In this document: positions 1-6,105 of the stretch, piece by piece
Numbering within the stretch: position 1 is the first letter of the stretch
Layout: each line of letters begins with the position of its first letter
Origin: an uncultured Verrucomicrobiales bacterium
GTDB taxonomy: Bacteria > Verrucomicrobiota > Verrucomicrobiia > Verrucomicrobiales > Akkermansiaceae
DNA length: 9,733 bases
NCBI GenBank assembly: GCA_937885815.1
Contig: CALABM010000079.1
Coordinates: 1 to 9,733 of the forward strand
Direction of reading: 5' to 3'
Made by a program: the position numbers and the translations under genes
The notes under the pieces: model-generated
Databases searched by the model: none
The model's input: only the letters and a program-made list of their open reading frames with translations
What the model was told of the DNA's origin: nothing

Positions 1-266
1 CCCGTCAGTGCGAAGCTGAAGGCATAGCAGATATCTTCCGCGCCGCCGGCTTTGAGTGGCGCCTTGCCGGCTGCTCCATGTGCTTGGCCATGAATCCGGA
101 CCAGCTGAAGGGTGACCAGATTTGCGCCAGCACCAGCAACCGTAACTTCAAGGGCCGTCAGGGTAGCCCCACGGGCCGCACCCTGCTCATGAGCCCGCTC
201 ATGGCCGCAGCCGCAGCCGTCACCGGCACCATCGCAGATCCGCGTGAGGTGTTCGACATCCGCTAA
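1..266 (+). CDS. leuC: 3-isopropylmalate dehydratase large subunit, C-terminal fragment
   Basis: This is the last 87 residues of LeuC, read in the frame starting at base 3; the gene begins left of the window. With LeuD, the protein isomerises 2-isopropylmalate to 3-isopropylmalate in cytoplasmic leucine synthesis. The sequence shows GCSMCLAMNPD, whose CxxC supplies two of the three cysteine ligands of the 4Fe-4S cluster in this aconitase-like family. It is followed by CASTSNRNFKGRQG and a MAAAAAVTG stretch, both typical of the LeuC C-terminus. It ends in VFDIR and TAA. The ATG at 78 is an internal methionine, not a start. leuD follows after 21 bases in the same direction, so the two subunits are almost certainly co-transcribed. 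The identification is secure; only the upstream part is unseen. Confidence 0.96.
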   Translation, partial: RQCEAEGIADIFRAAGFEWRLAGCSMCLAMNPDQLKGDQICASTSNRNFKGRQGSPTGRTLLMSPLMAAAAAVTGTIADPREVFDIR

Positions 267-287
267 CTCCCAGCCCACTTCAATCAC

Positions 288-893
288 ATGCCTCTTAACA
301 AAATCATCACCATCTCCGGCAAAGCCGTTCCCGTACCCGGTGCCGATATGGACACCGACCGCATCATCCCCGCACGCTTCCTCAAATGCGTTACCTTTGA
401 TGAGCTGGCCGGCACCATGTTCTACGACGAGAGATTCAACGCTGACGGCAGCAGCAAAGGCCACCCCATTGATGCCCCCCAGCATGCCGGCGCCACCATC
501 ATCCTCGGCGGTGAAAACTTCGGCTGCGGCTCCTCCCGCGAGCACGCTCCTCAGGCCATCAAGCGCAGCGGCATAAAAGCCATCGTAGCAGAAAGCTTCG
601 CCGAAATCTTTTTCGGCAACAGCTCCGGCATCTGCACGCCCTGTGTCTGCGCCTCTCATGATGATTTGCAGACCGCCATGCGCATCACCACCGAGCAGCC
701 GGAAACAGAATGGACGCTGGACTTGGCTTCCATGACCCTCAGCTGCCCCGCAGCCACCCTGCCCATCACCATGCCCGCCGAGCCGAGAGAAGCGCTCATG
801 CAGGGCCGCTGGGATGCTGTGGTGGAGCTCATGAATGCACCGGAAGCCGTGGCCGCGCTGGCAGCAAAACTCCCGGCTCCGGCTCTCTCCTGA
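288..893 (+). CDS. leuD: 3-isopropylmalate dehydratase small subunit
   Basis: LeuD is the small (swivel-domain) subunit of isopropylmalate isomerase and works with LeuC encoded just upstream. At 201 residues it has the normal length for the bacterial family. DMDTDRIIPARFLK (residues 20-33) and GENFGCGSSREHAPQAI (75-91) are the two hallmark substrate-binding motifs; SFAEIFFGNS follows at 103-112. The segment after it reads SGICTPC instead of the more usual hydrophobic N..LLP-type sequence, a mild family variation. The ATG at 288 gives an N-terminus aligning with the family, and the leuC stop lies 21 bases upstream. No Shine-Dalgarno sequence precedes it (the spacer is pyrimidine-rich), which is the rule for most genes here. 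The next gene starts 11 bases after the stop, suggesting operon continuation. Confidence 0.96.
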   Translation: MPLNKIITISGKAVPVPGADMDTDRIIPARFLKCVTFDELAGTMFYDERFNADGSSKGHPIDAPQHAGATIILGGENFGCGSSREHAPQAIKRSGIKAIVAESFAEIFFGNSSGICTPCVCASHDDLQTAMRITTEQPETEWTLDLASMTLSCPAATLPITMPAEPREALMQGRWDAVVELMNAPEAVAALAAKLPAPALS

Positions 894-904
894 AGTTTCT
901 CTTC

Positions 905-2026
905 ATGCTGGCCACCATCACACCTCTGATTGCACGCGGCGTCATTGATAACACGCTGCAGGACCTCATTGATTTGCGCCTCTGGTGCACAGATGAGGCA
1001 GAGCCGCTGCACCTTCGCATGCGCGGCAACTGCTTGCGTGATATCGCCGGGTGCAGGCTGGCGTTTACCAACACGGCCGCCGGCAGCCCGCCAGCGGCCA
1101 TGCCTCCACTTATTGACGAGCTGCGCCGCTCCGCCGGCACAGCTCAGTTCACCGCAGGAGACATCACCTTCTCCCGCCGTGTGATGGAGAGAGATAATCG
1201 CCAGGCCATTGCGAACCATCTCTATATCGAGTTGTTCGTGAATGAAAGTGTGCGTGTGCTCATGGAGTTCAGTGCCGTGAGCTACACGCTTTCCCTGCCT
1301 CAGTGGGAACAGAACTGGGAAGGTGATAATCTGCAAACCCTCCTGAATATGGAGGCCCTGCGCGCCCACGTGCGCAGCAATGTGAAGAGCTACAAAGGCC
1401 CGGCCATGGCTGGCCTTGGTGAAGACATGCCTCCCTGCGAGTGGGATTACCGCCTGAACCGAGCCGAGGCGTGCATGGCAATCTACCCCACCATTCATGA
1501 AAAGTTCGGCCCCATGCCCGGAGGCTATCTTTCCGCCGCGTTCGTGATGGACCGTACCGAATTCCTCGGGCAGGTCGCGTTGGAGGAGGAAGCTGACATG
1601 CCGCCGGACCAAGAAATCATTAATCATGATTGGGAAGTGATTGACTTCATGGCACCATACGAAAAAGAGGTGCGTATAGCCATGCGCCATCCGCTTTTCG
1701 AAGAAACCTCCCGCATGACGGCTGTGGTGCAAGAGCAACTGCTGGAAAAACACCGTGCCAGCCTCAGCCAGAGCAAAGACGGAGCGGCCTTCCTCTCGCT
1801 GTATGCCGGCATCGTCACCCACACCTTATCCACCATTCTGCTCACCGGGCAGGAGCTGTACTCCACGGCCTTGGCGTCTGAGCGCATGGAAGCCCTCTGC
1901 CGCCGTCTCTCTTACTTGGCTCAGATGCTTGAAAAACTCCCGCCGGATTCTCGCACGCCCCTTCAGGAAGCCGCAGAAAACCTCATGAAGAACATGCGTC
2001 TCTTCATTGCCACCATTCCCGGCTAA
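905..2026 (+). CDS. Conserved-looking protein of unknown function in the leu operon
   Basis: I do not recognise this 373-residue protein. It looks soluble and cytoplasmic, with no signal peptide and no convincing membrane segment. Three parts can be seen: an N-terminal region (about 1-60) that looks strand-rich, with RGNCLRDIAGCRLAFTN at residues 40-56; a middle part rich in Trp, Tyr and acidic residues (130-260), including EWDYRLNRAEACMAIYP at 179-195; and an all-helical-looking C-terminal part (265-370). The open frame reaches back to 710 inside leuD, but the ATG at 905, 11 bases after the leuD stop, is the sensible start. It is followed after 18 bases by a DeoR-type gene, so it likely belongs to the leu operon. 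A long antisense frame (656-1822) is judged a shadow because it is histidine-rich, has no recognisable motifs and covers the end of leuD. Any link to leucine metabolism is positional only. Confidence 0.82.
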   Translation: MLATITPLIARGVIDNTLQDLIDLRLWCTDEAEPLHLRMRGNCLRDIAGCRLAFTNTAAGSPPAAMPPLIDELRRSAGTAQFTAGDITFSRRVMERDNRQAIANHLYIELFVNESVRVLMEFSAVSYTLSLPQWEQNWEGDNLQTLLNMEALRAHVRSNVKSYKGPAMAGLGEDMPPCEWDYRLNRAEACMAIYPTIHEKFGPMPGGYLSAAFVMDRTEFLGQVALEEEADMPPDQEIINHDWEVIDFMAPYEKEVRIAMRHPLFEETSRMTAVVQEQLLEKHRASLSQSKDGAAFLSLYAGIVTHTLSTILLTGQELYSTALASERMEALCRRLSYLAQMLEKLPPDSRTPLQEAAENLMKNMRLFIATIPG

Positions 2027-2044
2027 GCCCATTCTCCTCTTCCC

Positions 2045-2803
2045 ATGTATCTGGCTCAGGAGCGTCGCCAATATATCCTCCGTCTGCTGGAGCAACGAGG
2101 CAGCATACGTACTACAGCCCTCGCCAGAGAGCTAGGGGTAACGGATGAAACAATCCGCACGGATCTTGTGGCCATGCAAGCCCGTGGACTCTTACAGCGC
2201 ATCCACGGCGGCGCACGCTACCAGTTACCGTCTGCCCCTGGGGCAGATGACAGTCCCCGCCTGGACGTGCAGCTCGCGCGTCTGGTTGCCACCCGAGTAT
2301 CCACAGGTCAGCGCATTTATGTAGACGCTGGGCCTTTTGCCCGTGTGCTGGCCACCCAGCTGCAATCCACCTCATGCACCTTCATCACCCCTTCGCCCCG
2401 ATTTTTGAACGCGATGGCACCTCTGGCCATCCCTCATCGGGTCATCTGTACCGGTGGTGAGCTGGAAAAAAGCAGCGGCCTGCTTACTCATCCGGCCCCC
2501 GCGGAGATTCTCCGCACACTTCGTCTTGATATCGCCATCCTCTGCCCGCCCGCTCTCAGCCCCACCCAAGCCTCATACAAATACTCAGCGCAGGCAGCAT
2601 GGGCAGCGGCGGCCACACAGGTCGCACCCTGCACTCTGTTGGTAATCCCTTCAGCTGCACTTACCGCCAACGCCGTACACTGCGTTACCCTGCCCCCTTA
2701 CGAACTGATAACCGAAGATAATATACCGGACTCATTCTCACACATTGCCGCAACTACTGTCCCCTTCATCTCAGAGGATACTCTCAACGATTTCGGTTAC
2801 TAA
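2045..2803 (+). CDS. DeoR-family transcriptional regulator with altered effector domain
   Basis: This 252-residue protein has the DeoR/GlpR layout. The N-terminal winged helix-turn-helix (residues 5-60) is intact: ERRQYILRLLEQRG, then LGVTDETIRTDLVAMQARGLL as recognition region, then RIHGGA, the classic end of the wing. The C-terminal domain (about 72-240) resembles the DeoRC sugar-phosphate sensor, with YVDAG (92-96), CTGGEL (135-140) and LDIAIL (161-166). Several usual ligand residues differ: the GTT after the aspartate strand is GPF (96-98), the block usually containing the E/H-V..K segment is alanine-rich (181-191), and the usual D.SK is PSAAL (202-206). It is the last gene of the leu run, 18 bases after the unknown protein. 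It may regulate that operon or a distant target; neither is shown. The family call is firm, the effector unknown. Confidence 0.9.
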   Translation: MYLAQERRQYILRLLEQRGSIRTTALARELGVTDETIRTDLVAMQARGLLQRIHGGARYQLPSAPGADDSPRLDVQLARLVATRVSTGQRIYVDAGPFARVLATQLQSTSCTFITPSPRFLNAMAPLAIPHRVICTGGELEKSSGLLTHPAPAEILRTLRLDIAILCPPALSPTQASYKYSAQAAWAAAATQVAPCTLLVIPSAALTANAVHCVTLPPYELITEDNIPDSFSHIAATTVPFISEDTLNDFGY

Positions 2804-2829
2804 ACATACATTTCCCACCTTTCTCCTTG

Positions 2830-2876
2830 AAAAGATTTGACCCGGCAAGCCTGAGCCTGTCGGGTCGAAATCGTTT
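2830..2876. terminator. Likely bidirectional terminator hairpin between convergent genes
   Basis: Arms GACCCGGCA (2839-2847) and TGTCGGGTC (2858-2866) pair over 9 bp with one G-T wobble around a 10-base loop. The stem continues outward through GATTT/AAATC with one bulged G at 2867, then AAA/TTT after a mismatch. It lies between the deoR stop (2803) and the stop of the minus-strand lipoprotein gene (2892), the right place to end both. On the minus strand the stem is followed by a T-rich stretch (AAATCTTTTC); on the plus strand only by GTTT. Termination is inferred from structure and position. Confidence 0.72.
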
Positions 2877-2891
2877 GCGAACTCCTCGCTA

Positions 2892-3017
2892 TTACTTGCA
2901 GGGAACCGGAGCGGGAATCGGATCAGCGGGAGGAGGAGGAGGAGTCTGCTGCTGCTGCTGCTGCTGGCAGGACACCAGAGCGGCGGCTGCGATGGCAAGG
3001 ATGGCGATGGTCTTCAT
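2892..3017 (-). CDS. Small Gln/Pro-rich lipoprotein
   Basis: This encodes a 41-residue peptide. Residues 1-16 are a lipoprotein signal peptide: MK, then a hydrophobic Ile/Ala/Leu core, then a lipobox ending LVSC with Cys17 as the lipidation site. The predicted mature peptide is only 25 residues: Cys, seven glutamines, Thr, five prolines, then ADPIPAPVPCK. The open frame extends to an ATG at 3080, but that would bury the signal peptide behind 21 polar residues encoded by an inverted repeat, so the ATG at 3017 is preferred. No Shine-Dalgarno sequence is present. Its own promoter is plausible (3081-3108). It resembles tiny entericidin-like lipoproteins in size only; I make no toxin claim. The function is unknown, perhaps an envelope or spacer peptide. 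A clean signal peptide and lipobox argue that it is a real gene. Confidence 0.75.
   Translation of the reverse strand: MKTIAILAIAAAALVSCQQQQQQQTPPPPPADPIPAPVPCK
2929..2966. repeat. Adjacent GGA and CTG trinucleotide repeats inside the lipoprotein gene
   Basis: Five GGA units (2929-2943) are followed, after GT, by seven perfect CTG units (2946-2966). On the coding minus strand these give five proline codons (CCT, with one CCC) and seven consecutive CAG glutamine codons. All seven Gln codons are identical, which suggests recent expansion by slippage rather than protein-level selection alone. Because the units are trinucleotides, slippage would change length but not reading frame. Confidence 0.9.
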
Positions 3018-3043
3018 ATGTGTGAGGTATTTTTTTTGTTGAC

Positions 3044-3074
3044 TGTAAGCAAGCTCACCATGAGTTTGTTTACA
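3044..3074. promoter_or_regulatory. 14+14 inverted repeat in the leader of the lipoprotein gene
   Basis: TGTAAGCAAGCTCA (3044-3057) and TGAGTTTGTTTACA (3061-3074) are inverted copies separated by CCA, differing at two positions. These two are G-U wobbles in plus-strand RNA but A-C mismatches in minus-strand RNA. The element lies between the predicted transcription start (about 3074) and the ATG (3017) of the lipoprotein gene, so it could be a dimer-binding operator just past the start site or a 5'-terminal RNA stem-loop. No T-tract follows on either strand, so a terminator is unlikely. Confidence 0.6.
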
Positions 3075-3080
3075 ATTCAT

Positions 3081-3108
3081 AGAATACTTAATTTTACTTA
3101 GAAATCAA
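3081..3108 (-). promoter_or_regulatory. Putative promoter of the small lipoprotein gene
   Basis: Reading the minus strand, TTGATT (3108-3103) and TATTCT (3086-3081) are spaced by 16 bases, a fair sigma-70 match. Directly upstream (3109-3137) the strand is almost pure A/T tracts, as in an UP element. The predicted start, about 3074, falls at the edge of the inverted repeat 3044-3074 and leaves a leader of about 57 bases. AT-rich DNA yields chance matches, so confidence is limited. Confidence 0.42.
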
Positions 3109-3142
3109 GAAAAAAATTACATTTTTCTTAAAAAAATTGATT

Positions 3143-4534
3143 CTAATTAATTTTTCGGCTGTAAACGATGGAAAAAGTCCCATCTGCACGCAGATTACTC
3201 CACACATAACGGCGGAAAACCACCTTAATGGAGGCAGTCAGAGGAACAGCAAGTAGTGCACCAATGACACCTCCGAAGACCATACTCCAGAAAAGCACGG
3301 AGAACATAACGGTGAGGTCATGCATTTTCATGCTATTACCAACCACCTTCGGCTGAAGAATCCAGCCGTCAAACTGACTAACAGCCAGAAAAGTGGCACC
3401 AACGGCCACGACCATACTGACATCCTGCCACGTGAACCATGCGATAAGAAGGGCGGGAATACTAGTAGAAATCATACCGATGTAGGGAATAATTCCCAGC
3501 AGAGCAGCCGCTGCGGCAATAGTAATAGCATAGGGAAGACCTAAGCACATCAAGACAATCCCAAGAATGACACCATCAATTAAGCTAACGAGCATCTGCC
3601 CACGCACAAAAGCCACGATATTCAGGTTAATCTCCTGCAGTGTACCAACCACTTCATCCTTAAATCTGGAAGCCCGCAGCGGGAGAACCCTAGCCCAGTT
3701 CATCTTGATGGATTCACTCTCCAGCAGGAAATAGAAAAGGAAAACCGGTATCATCACGAGGCCAATGAGGAATGCCGAGGCACCATAGATGGCCCTAGTA
3801 CCAGCAGTAAGCCAAGCCAAAGCCTTATCCGTCAGGTAGTCAGAATTATATTCAATAATAGCCAACACCTTACGTTCATATTCCAAAAGCGGTCTCCCAG
3901 ACGGAGAAAAAGCTATAAATAACGCCTGCTCATCATTCCCTGCGCTCTTCACTTTGGAAGTATCAGCCCCTCCGGCAATAGCCGGCACAGGTAACGGCTC
4001 CGGCAAACTCTCGTCTTTACCGACCTTGTCAGGCTCAGAAGCTGAAAGCCCTTCAGCCTCTCTAGCAGCTCTCTCGCGAGCGGCATCATCAAGAGTACGG
4101 CTGTACAGAGCATCCACCACGTTCTGGAGGATAGAATTATTCTGCAACATCTCACGGCCGGTCTCAACCGCTTGTTCAAGAATCAACTGGCGTTTGTTTA
4201 CTAACTCGGTAGTTTGTCGCACCAGCGGAGGCACAATCATCAAACCAAGCCCGCCCAGCGCCACCCCCGTCAGCATGAGCACCAGCAGTACGGCAGGTAC
4301 TCGCTTCTTCACATACTTCTGAACCCATTGCACTGAGGGGCTAAGAAGATAGGCCAGAATTCCCGCCACAACCACAGGCAGCAACACCGGCTCAAGAGTA
4401 ACGAATAACCAGCCTATTCCATAAATGAAACTGAACAGCAGCGTTACAATAAACACTAGGCAAAGACTACTAAGAGCCAGCCAGCACACACTGCGCTGAA
4501 ATGGTGTAGGATGTTCCTTCTCTTTCGCGGACAT
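3143..4534 (-). CDS. AI-2E family (TqsA/YdiK-like) membrane transporter
   Basis: This 463-residue inner-membrane protein belongs to the AI-2E/TqsA/PerM family (PF01594). Two hydrophobic segments near the N-terminus (about 17-63) and one at 80-104 precede a long soluble loop (105-245). A cluster of membrane helices follows: 247-271, 305-350, 352-366, 372-390 and 404-436. Family marks include FYFLLES (267-273), PYIGMISTSIPALL (350-363), LQPKVVG (393-399) and IGALLAVPLTASIKVV (424-439). Residues about 145-200 are charged, then Pro/Gly-rich, an apparent low-complexity expansion of the loop. The frame opens at 4573, but I choose the ATG at 4534 because a good promoter overlaps the extra codons and predicts transcription starting at that base. 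Family members export quorum signals, polyamines or other solutes, so the substrate cannot be assigned. The stop is TAG, in an AT-rich tail. Confidence 0.9.
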   Translation of the reverse strand: MSAKEKEHPTPFQRSVCWLALSSLCLVFIVTLLFSFIYGIGWLFVTLEPVLLPVVVAGILAYLLSPSVQWVQKYVKKRVPAVLLVLMLTGVALGGLGLMIVPPLVRQTTELVNKRQLILEQAVETGREMLQNNSILQNVVDALYSRTLDDAARERAAREAEGLSASEPDKVGKDESLPEPLPVPAIAGGADTSKVKSAGNDEQALFIAFSPSGRPLLEYERKVLAIIEYNSDYLTDKALAWLTAGTRAIYGASAFLIGLVMIPVFLFYFLLESESIKMNWARVLPLRASRFKDEVVGTLQEINLNIVAFVRGQMLVSLIDGVILGIVLMCLGLPYAITIAAAAALLGIIPYIGMISTSIPALLIAWFTWQDVSMVVAVGATFLAVSQFDGWILQPKVVGNSMKMHDLTVMFSVLFWSMVFGGVIGALLAVPLTASIKVVFRRYVWSNLRADGTFSIVYSRKIN

Positions 4535-4540
4535 GCGCCC

Positions 4541-4568
4541 ATTATAATCGTTAGAATCAGGAATGCAA
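4541..4568 (-). promoter_or_regulatory. Promoter of the transporter gene, probably leaderless
   Basis: On the minus strand TTGCAT (4568-4563) and a perfect TATAAT (4546-4541) are separated by 16 bases. Counting seven bases on from the -10 box puts transcription start at about 4534, the A of the chosen ATG. The mRNA would then have no leader, which fits the absence of a Shine-Dalgarno sequence. The alternative is that the gene starts at 4573 and the box is a chance match inside codons. Confidence 0.5.
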
Positions 4569-4651
4569 GCCATTTCACAAACAACTCACCAGTTTTACCA
4601 TCAAACACATATATGGACTCGTTTTTCATCCGTAAAAAATGCACGCATACA

Positions 4652-4687
4652 CCTGTCGGCAGGGATGAAAACATCCCCTCTGGCAGG
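4652..4687. repeat. 36-base intergenic stem-loop of unknown role
   Basis: CCTGTCGGCAGGGATG (4652-4667) pairs with CATCCCCTCTGGCAGG (4672-4687) around an AAAA loop. The stem has six perfect inner pairs (GGGATG/CATCCC), two mismatches, then eight outer positions of which two are G-T wobbles. It sits between the divergent transporter and MATE genes, upstream of both promoters. On the minus strand a T6 run occurs only 12 bases beyond the stem, too far for a normal terminator, and no gene on either strand ends here. A dispersed repeat, a small RNA or a protein-binding site are all possible. Confidence 0.6.
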
Positions 4688-4711
4688 CATAAGGCGGCGG
4701 ACTAAATCTCA

Positions 4712-4740
4712 TTGACCACCGGTCAGCAATCTGATATCAT
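4712..4740 (+). promoter_or_regulatory. Sigma-70-type promoter of the MATE pump gene
   Basis: TTGACC (4712-4717) and TATCAT (4735-4740) are separated by exactly 17 bases, a strong match to the bacterial consensus. The predicted start is about 4747, leaving a leader of only about 12 bases before the ATG at 4759. The single GGAG nearby (4745-4748) would be cut by that start, so it may not act as a ribosome-binding site. Confidence 0.68.
4713..4725. promoter_or_regulatory. Palindrome overlapping the MATE promoter, candidate operator
   Basis: TGACC-ACC-GGTCA is a perfect 5+3+5 inverted repeat covering most of the -35 box and the first spacer bases. A dimeric repressor bound there would block RNA polymerase, as is common for TetR- or MarR-type control of efflux pumps. 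No such regulator gene lies in the window, so the binding partner is unknown. A half-site of five bases is short and could be chance. Confidence 0.42.
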
Positions 4741-4758
4741 GCACGGAGCCTACGGCGT

Positions 4759-6090
4759 ATGCAAGTACAGTTATCAGACCACTTCACATACCGCAAACTG
4801 TTCGCCTTTGTCCTTCCACCGATTGCCATGATGCTGCTAACCTCGGTGTACACGATGGTGGACGGGCTGTTCGTGTCGCACTTTGTGGGCAAAACCGCCG
4901 TTGCGGCGCTGAATTTCGTCTTTCCCGTCGTAATGCTGCTGGGAGGCCTTGGCTTCATGTTCGGCACAGGAGGGACGGCGCTCGTAGCCAAGACATTAGG
5001 GCAAGGTGCCCCGCGAAGAGCTCAGCGGTACTTCACGCAGATTATCATGCTTGCCGCAGCGCTAGGAGCCCTGCTGGGGGGCGTGGGTATCATCTGGCTA
5101 CCGGAGATATGCGTCCTGCTGGGCTCCACCCCGGAGATGCAGGCAGACGCGGTATTATACGGGCGCATCATGCTGGGCTTTCTGCCGTGCTGCGTACTGC
5201 AATGGACATTTCAAGCGCTGCTGATAGCTGCGGAGAAACCCAGGTTAGCTTTCTGGCTGAGCGTAGCCGGAGGGCTGACGAACATCGTGGGTGATGCGCT
5301 CTTCATGGCCGTATTCGGCTGGGGTATCACCGGCGCGGCTGTAGCAACGGGGCTCAGCCAAGTAGTAGCCGGGCTGATTCCTGTGGTGTACTTCATGCTT
5401 CCGAACAGCAGTCTGCTGCGCTTCACCCGCACCACCATGCAGCTGAGCCCCATGCTCAGAGCCTGCACAAACGGGGCCTCTGAGCTCGTCAGCGGCGTTT
5501 CCGGTTCACTGCTCGGCATGCTCTACAATTATCAGCTGTTACGTTTTTATGGTGAGGATGGTGTAGCGGCCTATGGCGTGGTGATGTATGTGGGCTTCTT
5601 CTTTGTGGCAATCTTCTTCGGCTTTGACATGGGCACCTCCCCTCTGCTGGCGTATAACCATGGAGCAGAAAATCACGCTGAGCTGAAAAACCTCTTCCGC
5701 AAGAGCCTACTGATAGTGAGCGTCACCGGCATATTTCTGGCAGCACTGGCAGTAGGATTAGCGAGGCCGCTAGCCGCCATGTTCGTAGGGTACAGCAAGG
5801 AGCTCACGGCCCTGACGGCGCACGCGTTCTGTTTATTTGGCATTTCCTTCGCTCTCATGGGGTACAATATCTTCGCCTCAGGCCTGTTCACGGCCATGAA
5901 TAATGGTCTCATCTCCGCAGCCATTTCCTTCATCCGCACCTTCGCATTTCAAGCGGTGGCAGTGCTGACATTGCCCCTGCTCTTTGGGAATGGCGGCATC
6001 TGGTGGAGTGCCTCGGTAGCGGAAGTCGGGGCACTCCTGTTCTCAGCCATCTTCATTATCCTCTACCGCAAGAAATATGGTTACCTCTGA
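4759..6090 (+). CDS. MATE-family multidrug efflux transporter
   Basis: This 443-residue inner-membrane protein has the length and roughly twelve hydrophobic helices expected of MATE (NorM/MepA-like) exporters, which expel cationic drugs and metabolites using a Na+ or H+ gradient. The first half opens with TSVYTMVDGLFVSHFVGKTAVAAL (start at residue 28), the classic TM1-loop-TM2 pattern of the family, followed by GTGGTALVAKTLGQG (about 69-83). The second half contains GFDMGTSPLLAYNHGA (about 290-305), the repeat-equivalent of the first-half G.G.A....G.G motif. The C-terminus YRKKYGYL is basic. The ATG at 4759 follows a strong promoter. The gene ends 15 bases before the MBL-fold gene, so the two are probably one transcript. 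The substrate and coupling ion cannot be read from sequence by eye. Confidence 0.93.
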   Translation: MQVQLSDHFTYRKLFAFVLPPIAMMLLTSVYTMVDGLFVSHFVGKTAVAALNFVFPVVMLLGGLGFMFGTGGTALVAKTLGQGAPRRAQRYFTQIIMLAAALGALLGGVGIIWLPEICVLLGSTPEMQADAVLYGRIMLGFLPCCVLQWTFQALLIAAEKPRLAFWLSVAGGLTNIVGDALFMAVFGWGITGAAVATGLSQVVAGLIPVVYFMLPNSSLLRFTRTTMQLSPMLRACTNGASELVSGVSGSLLGMLYNYQLLRFYGEDGVAAYGVVMYVGFFFVAIFFGFDMGTSPLLAYNHGAENHAELKNLFRKSLLIVSVTGIFLAALAVGLARPLAAMFVGYSKELTALTAHAFCLFGISFALMGYNIFASGLFTAMNNGLISAAISFIRTFAFQAVAVLTLPLLFGNGGIWWSASVAEVGALLFSAIFIILYRKKYGYL

Positions 6091-6105
6091 TTTGCTGTAC
6101 GCTGT

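Noticed and set aside
656..1822. A 388-codon open frame on the minus strand opposite leuD and the unknown protein
   Set aside because: It overlaps the well-supported leuD end, runs antisense to a co-directional operon gene, is unusually His-rich and shows no domain motif. It is typical of a shadow frame in GC-rich coding DNA.
2946..2966. CTG repeat as an on/off phase-variation switch
   Set aside because: The unit is three bases, so copy-number change keeps the reading frame; only peptide length would vary.
3107..3129. A/T inverted repeat (AAGAAAAA and TTTTTCTT) as terminator of the transporter gene
   Set aside because: The 8-bp stem is almost entirely A-T pairs and would be too weak for a normal intrinsic terminator; AT-rich DNA makes such repeats by chance.
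4511..4705. Small plus-strand frame (64 codons) between the transporter and MATE genes
   Set aside because: It is antisense to the transporter start, spans the stem-loop, lacks a promoter or any recognisable motif.
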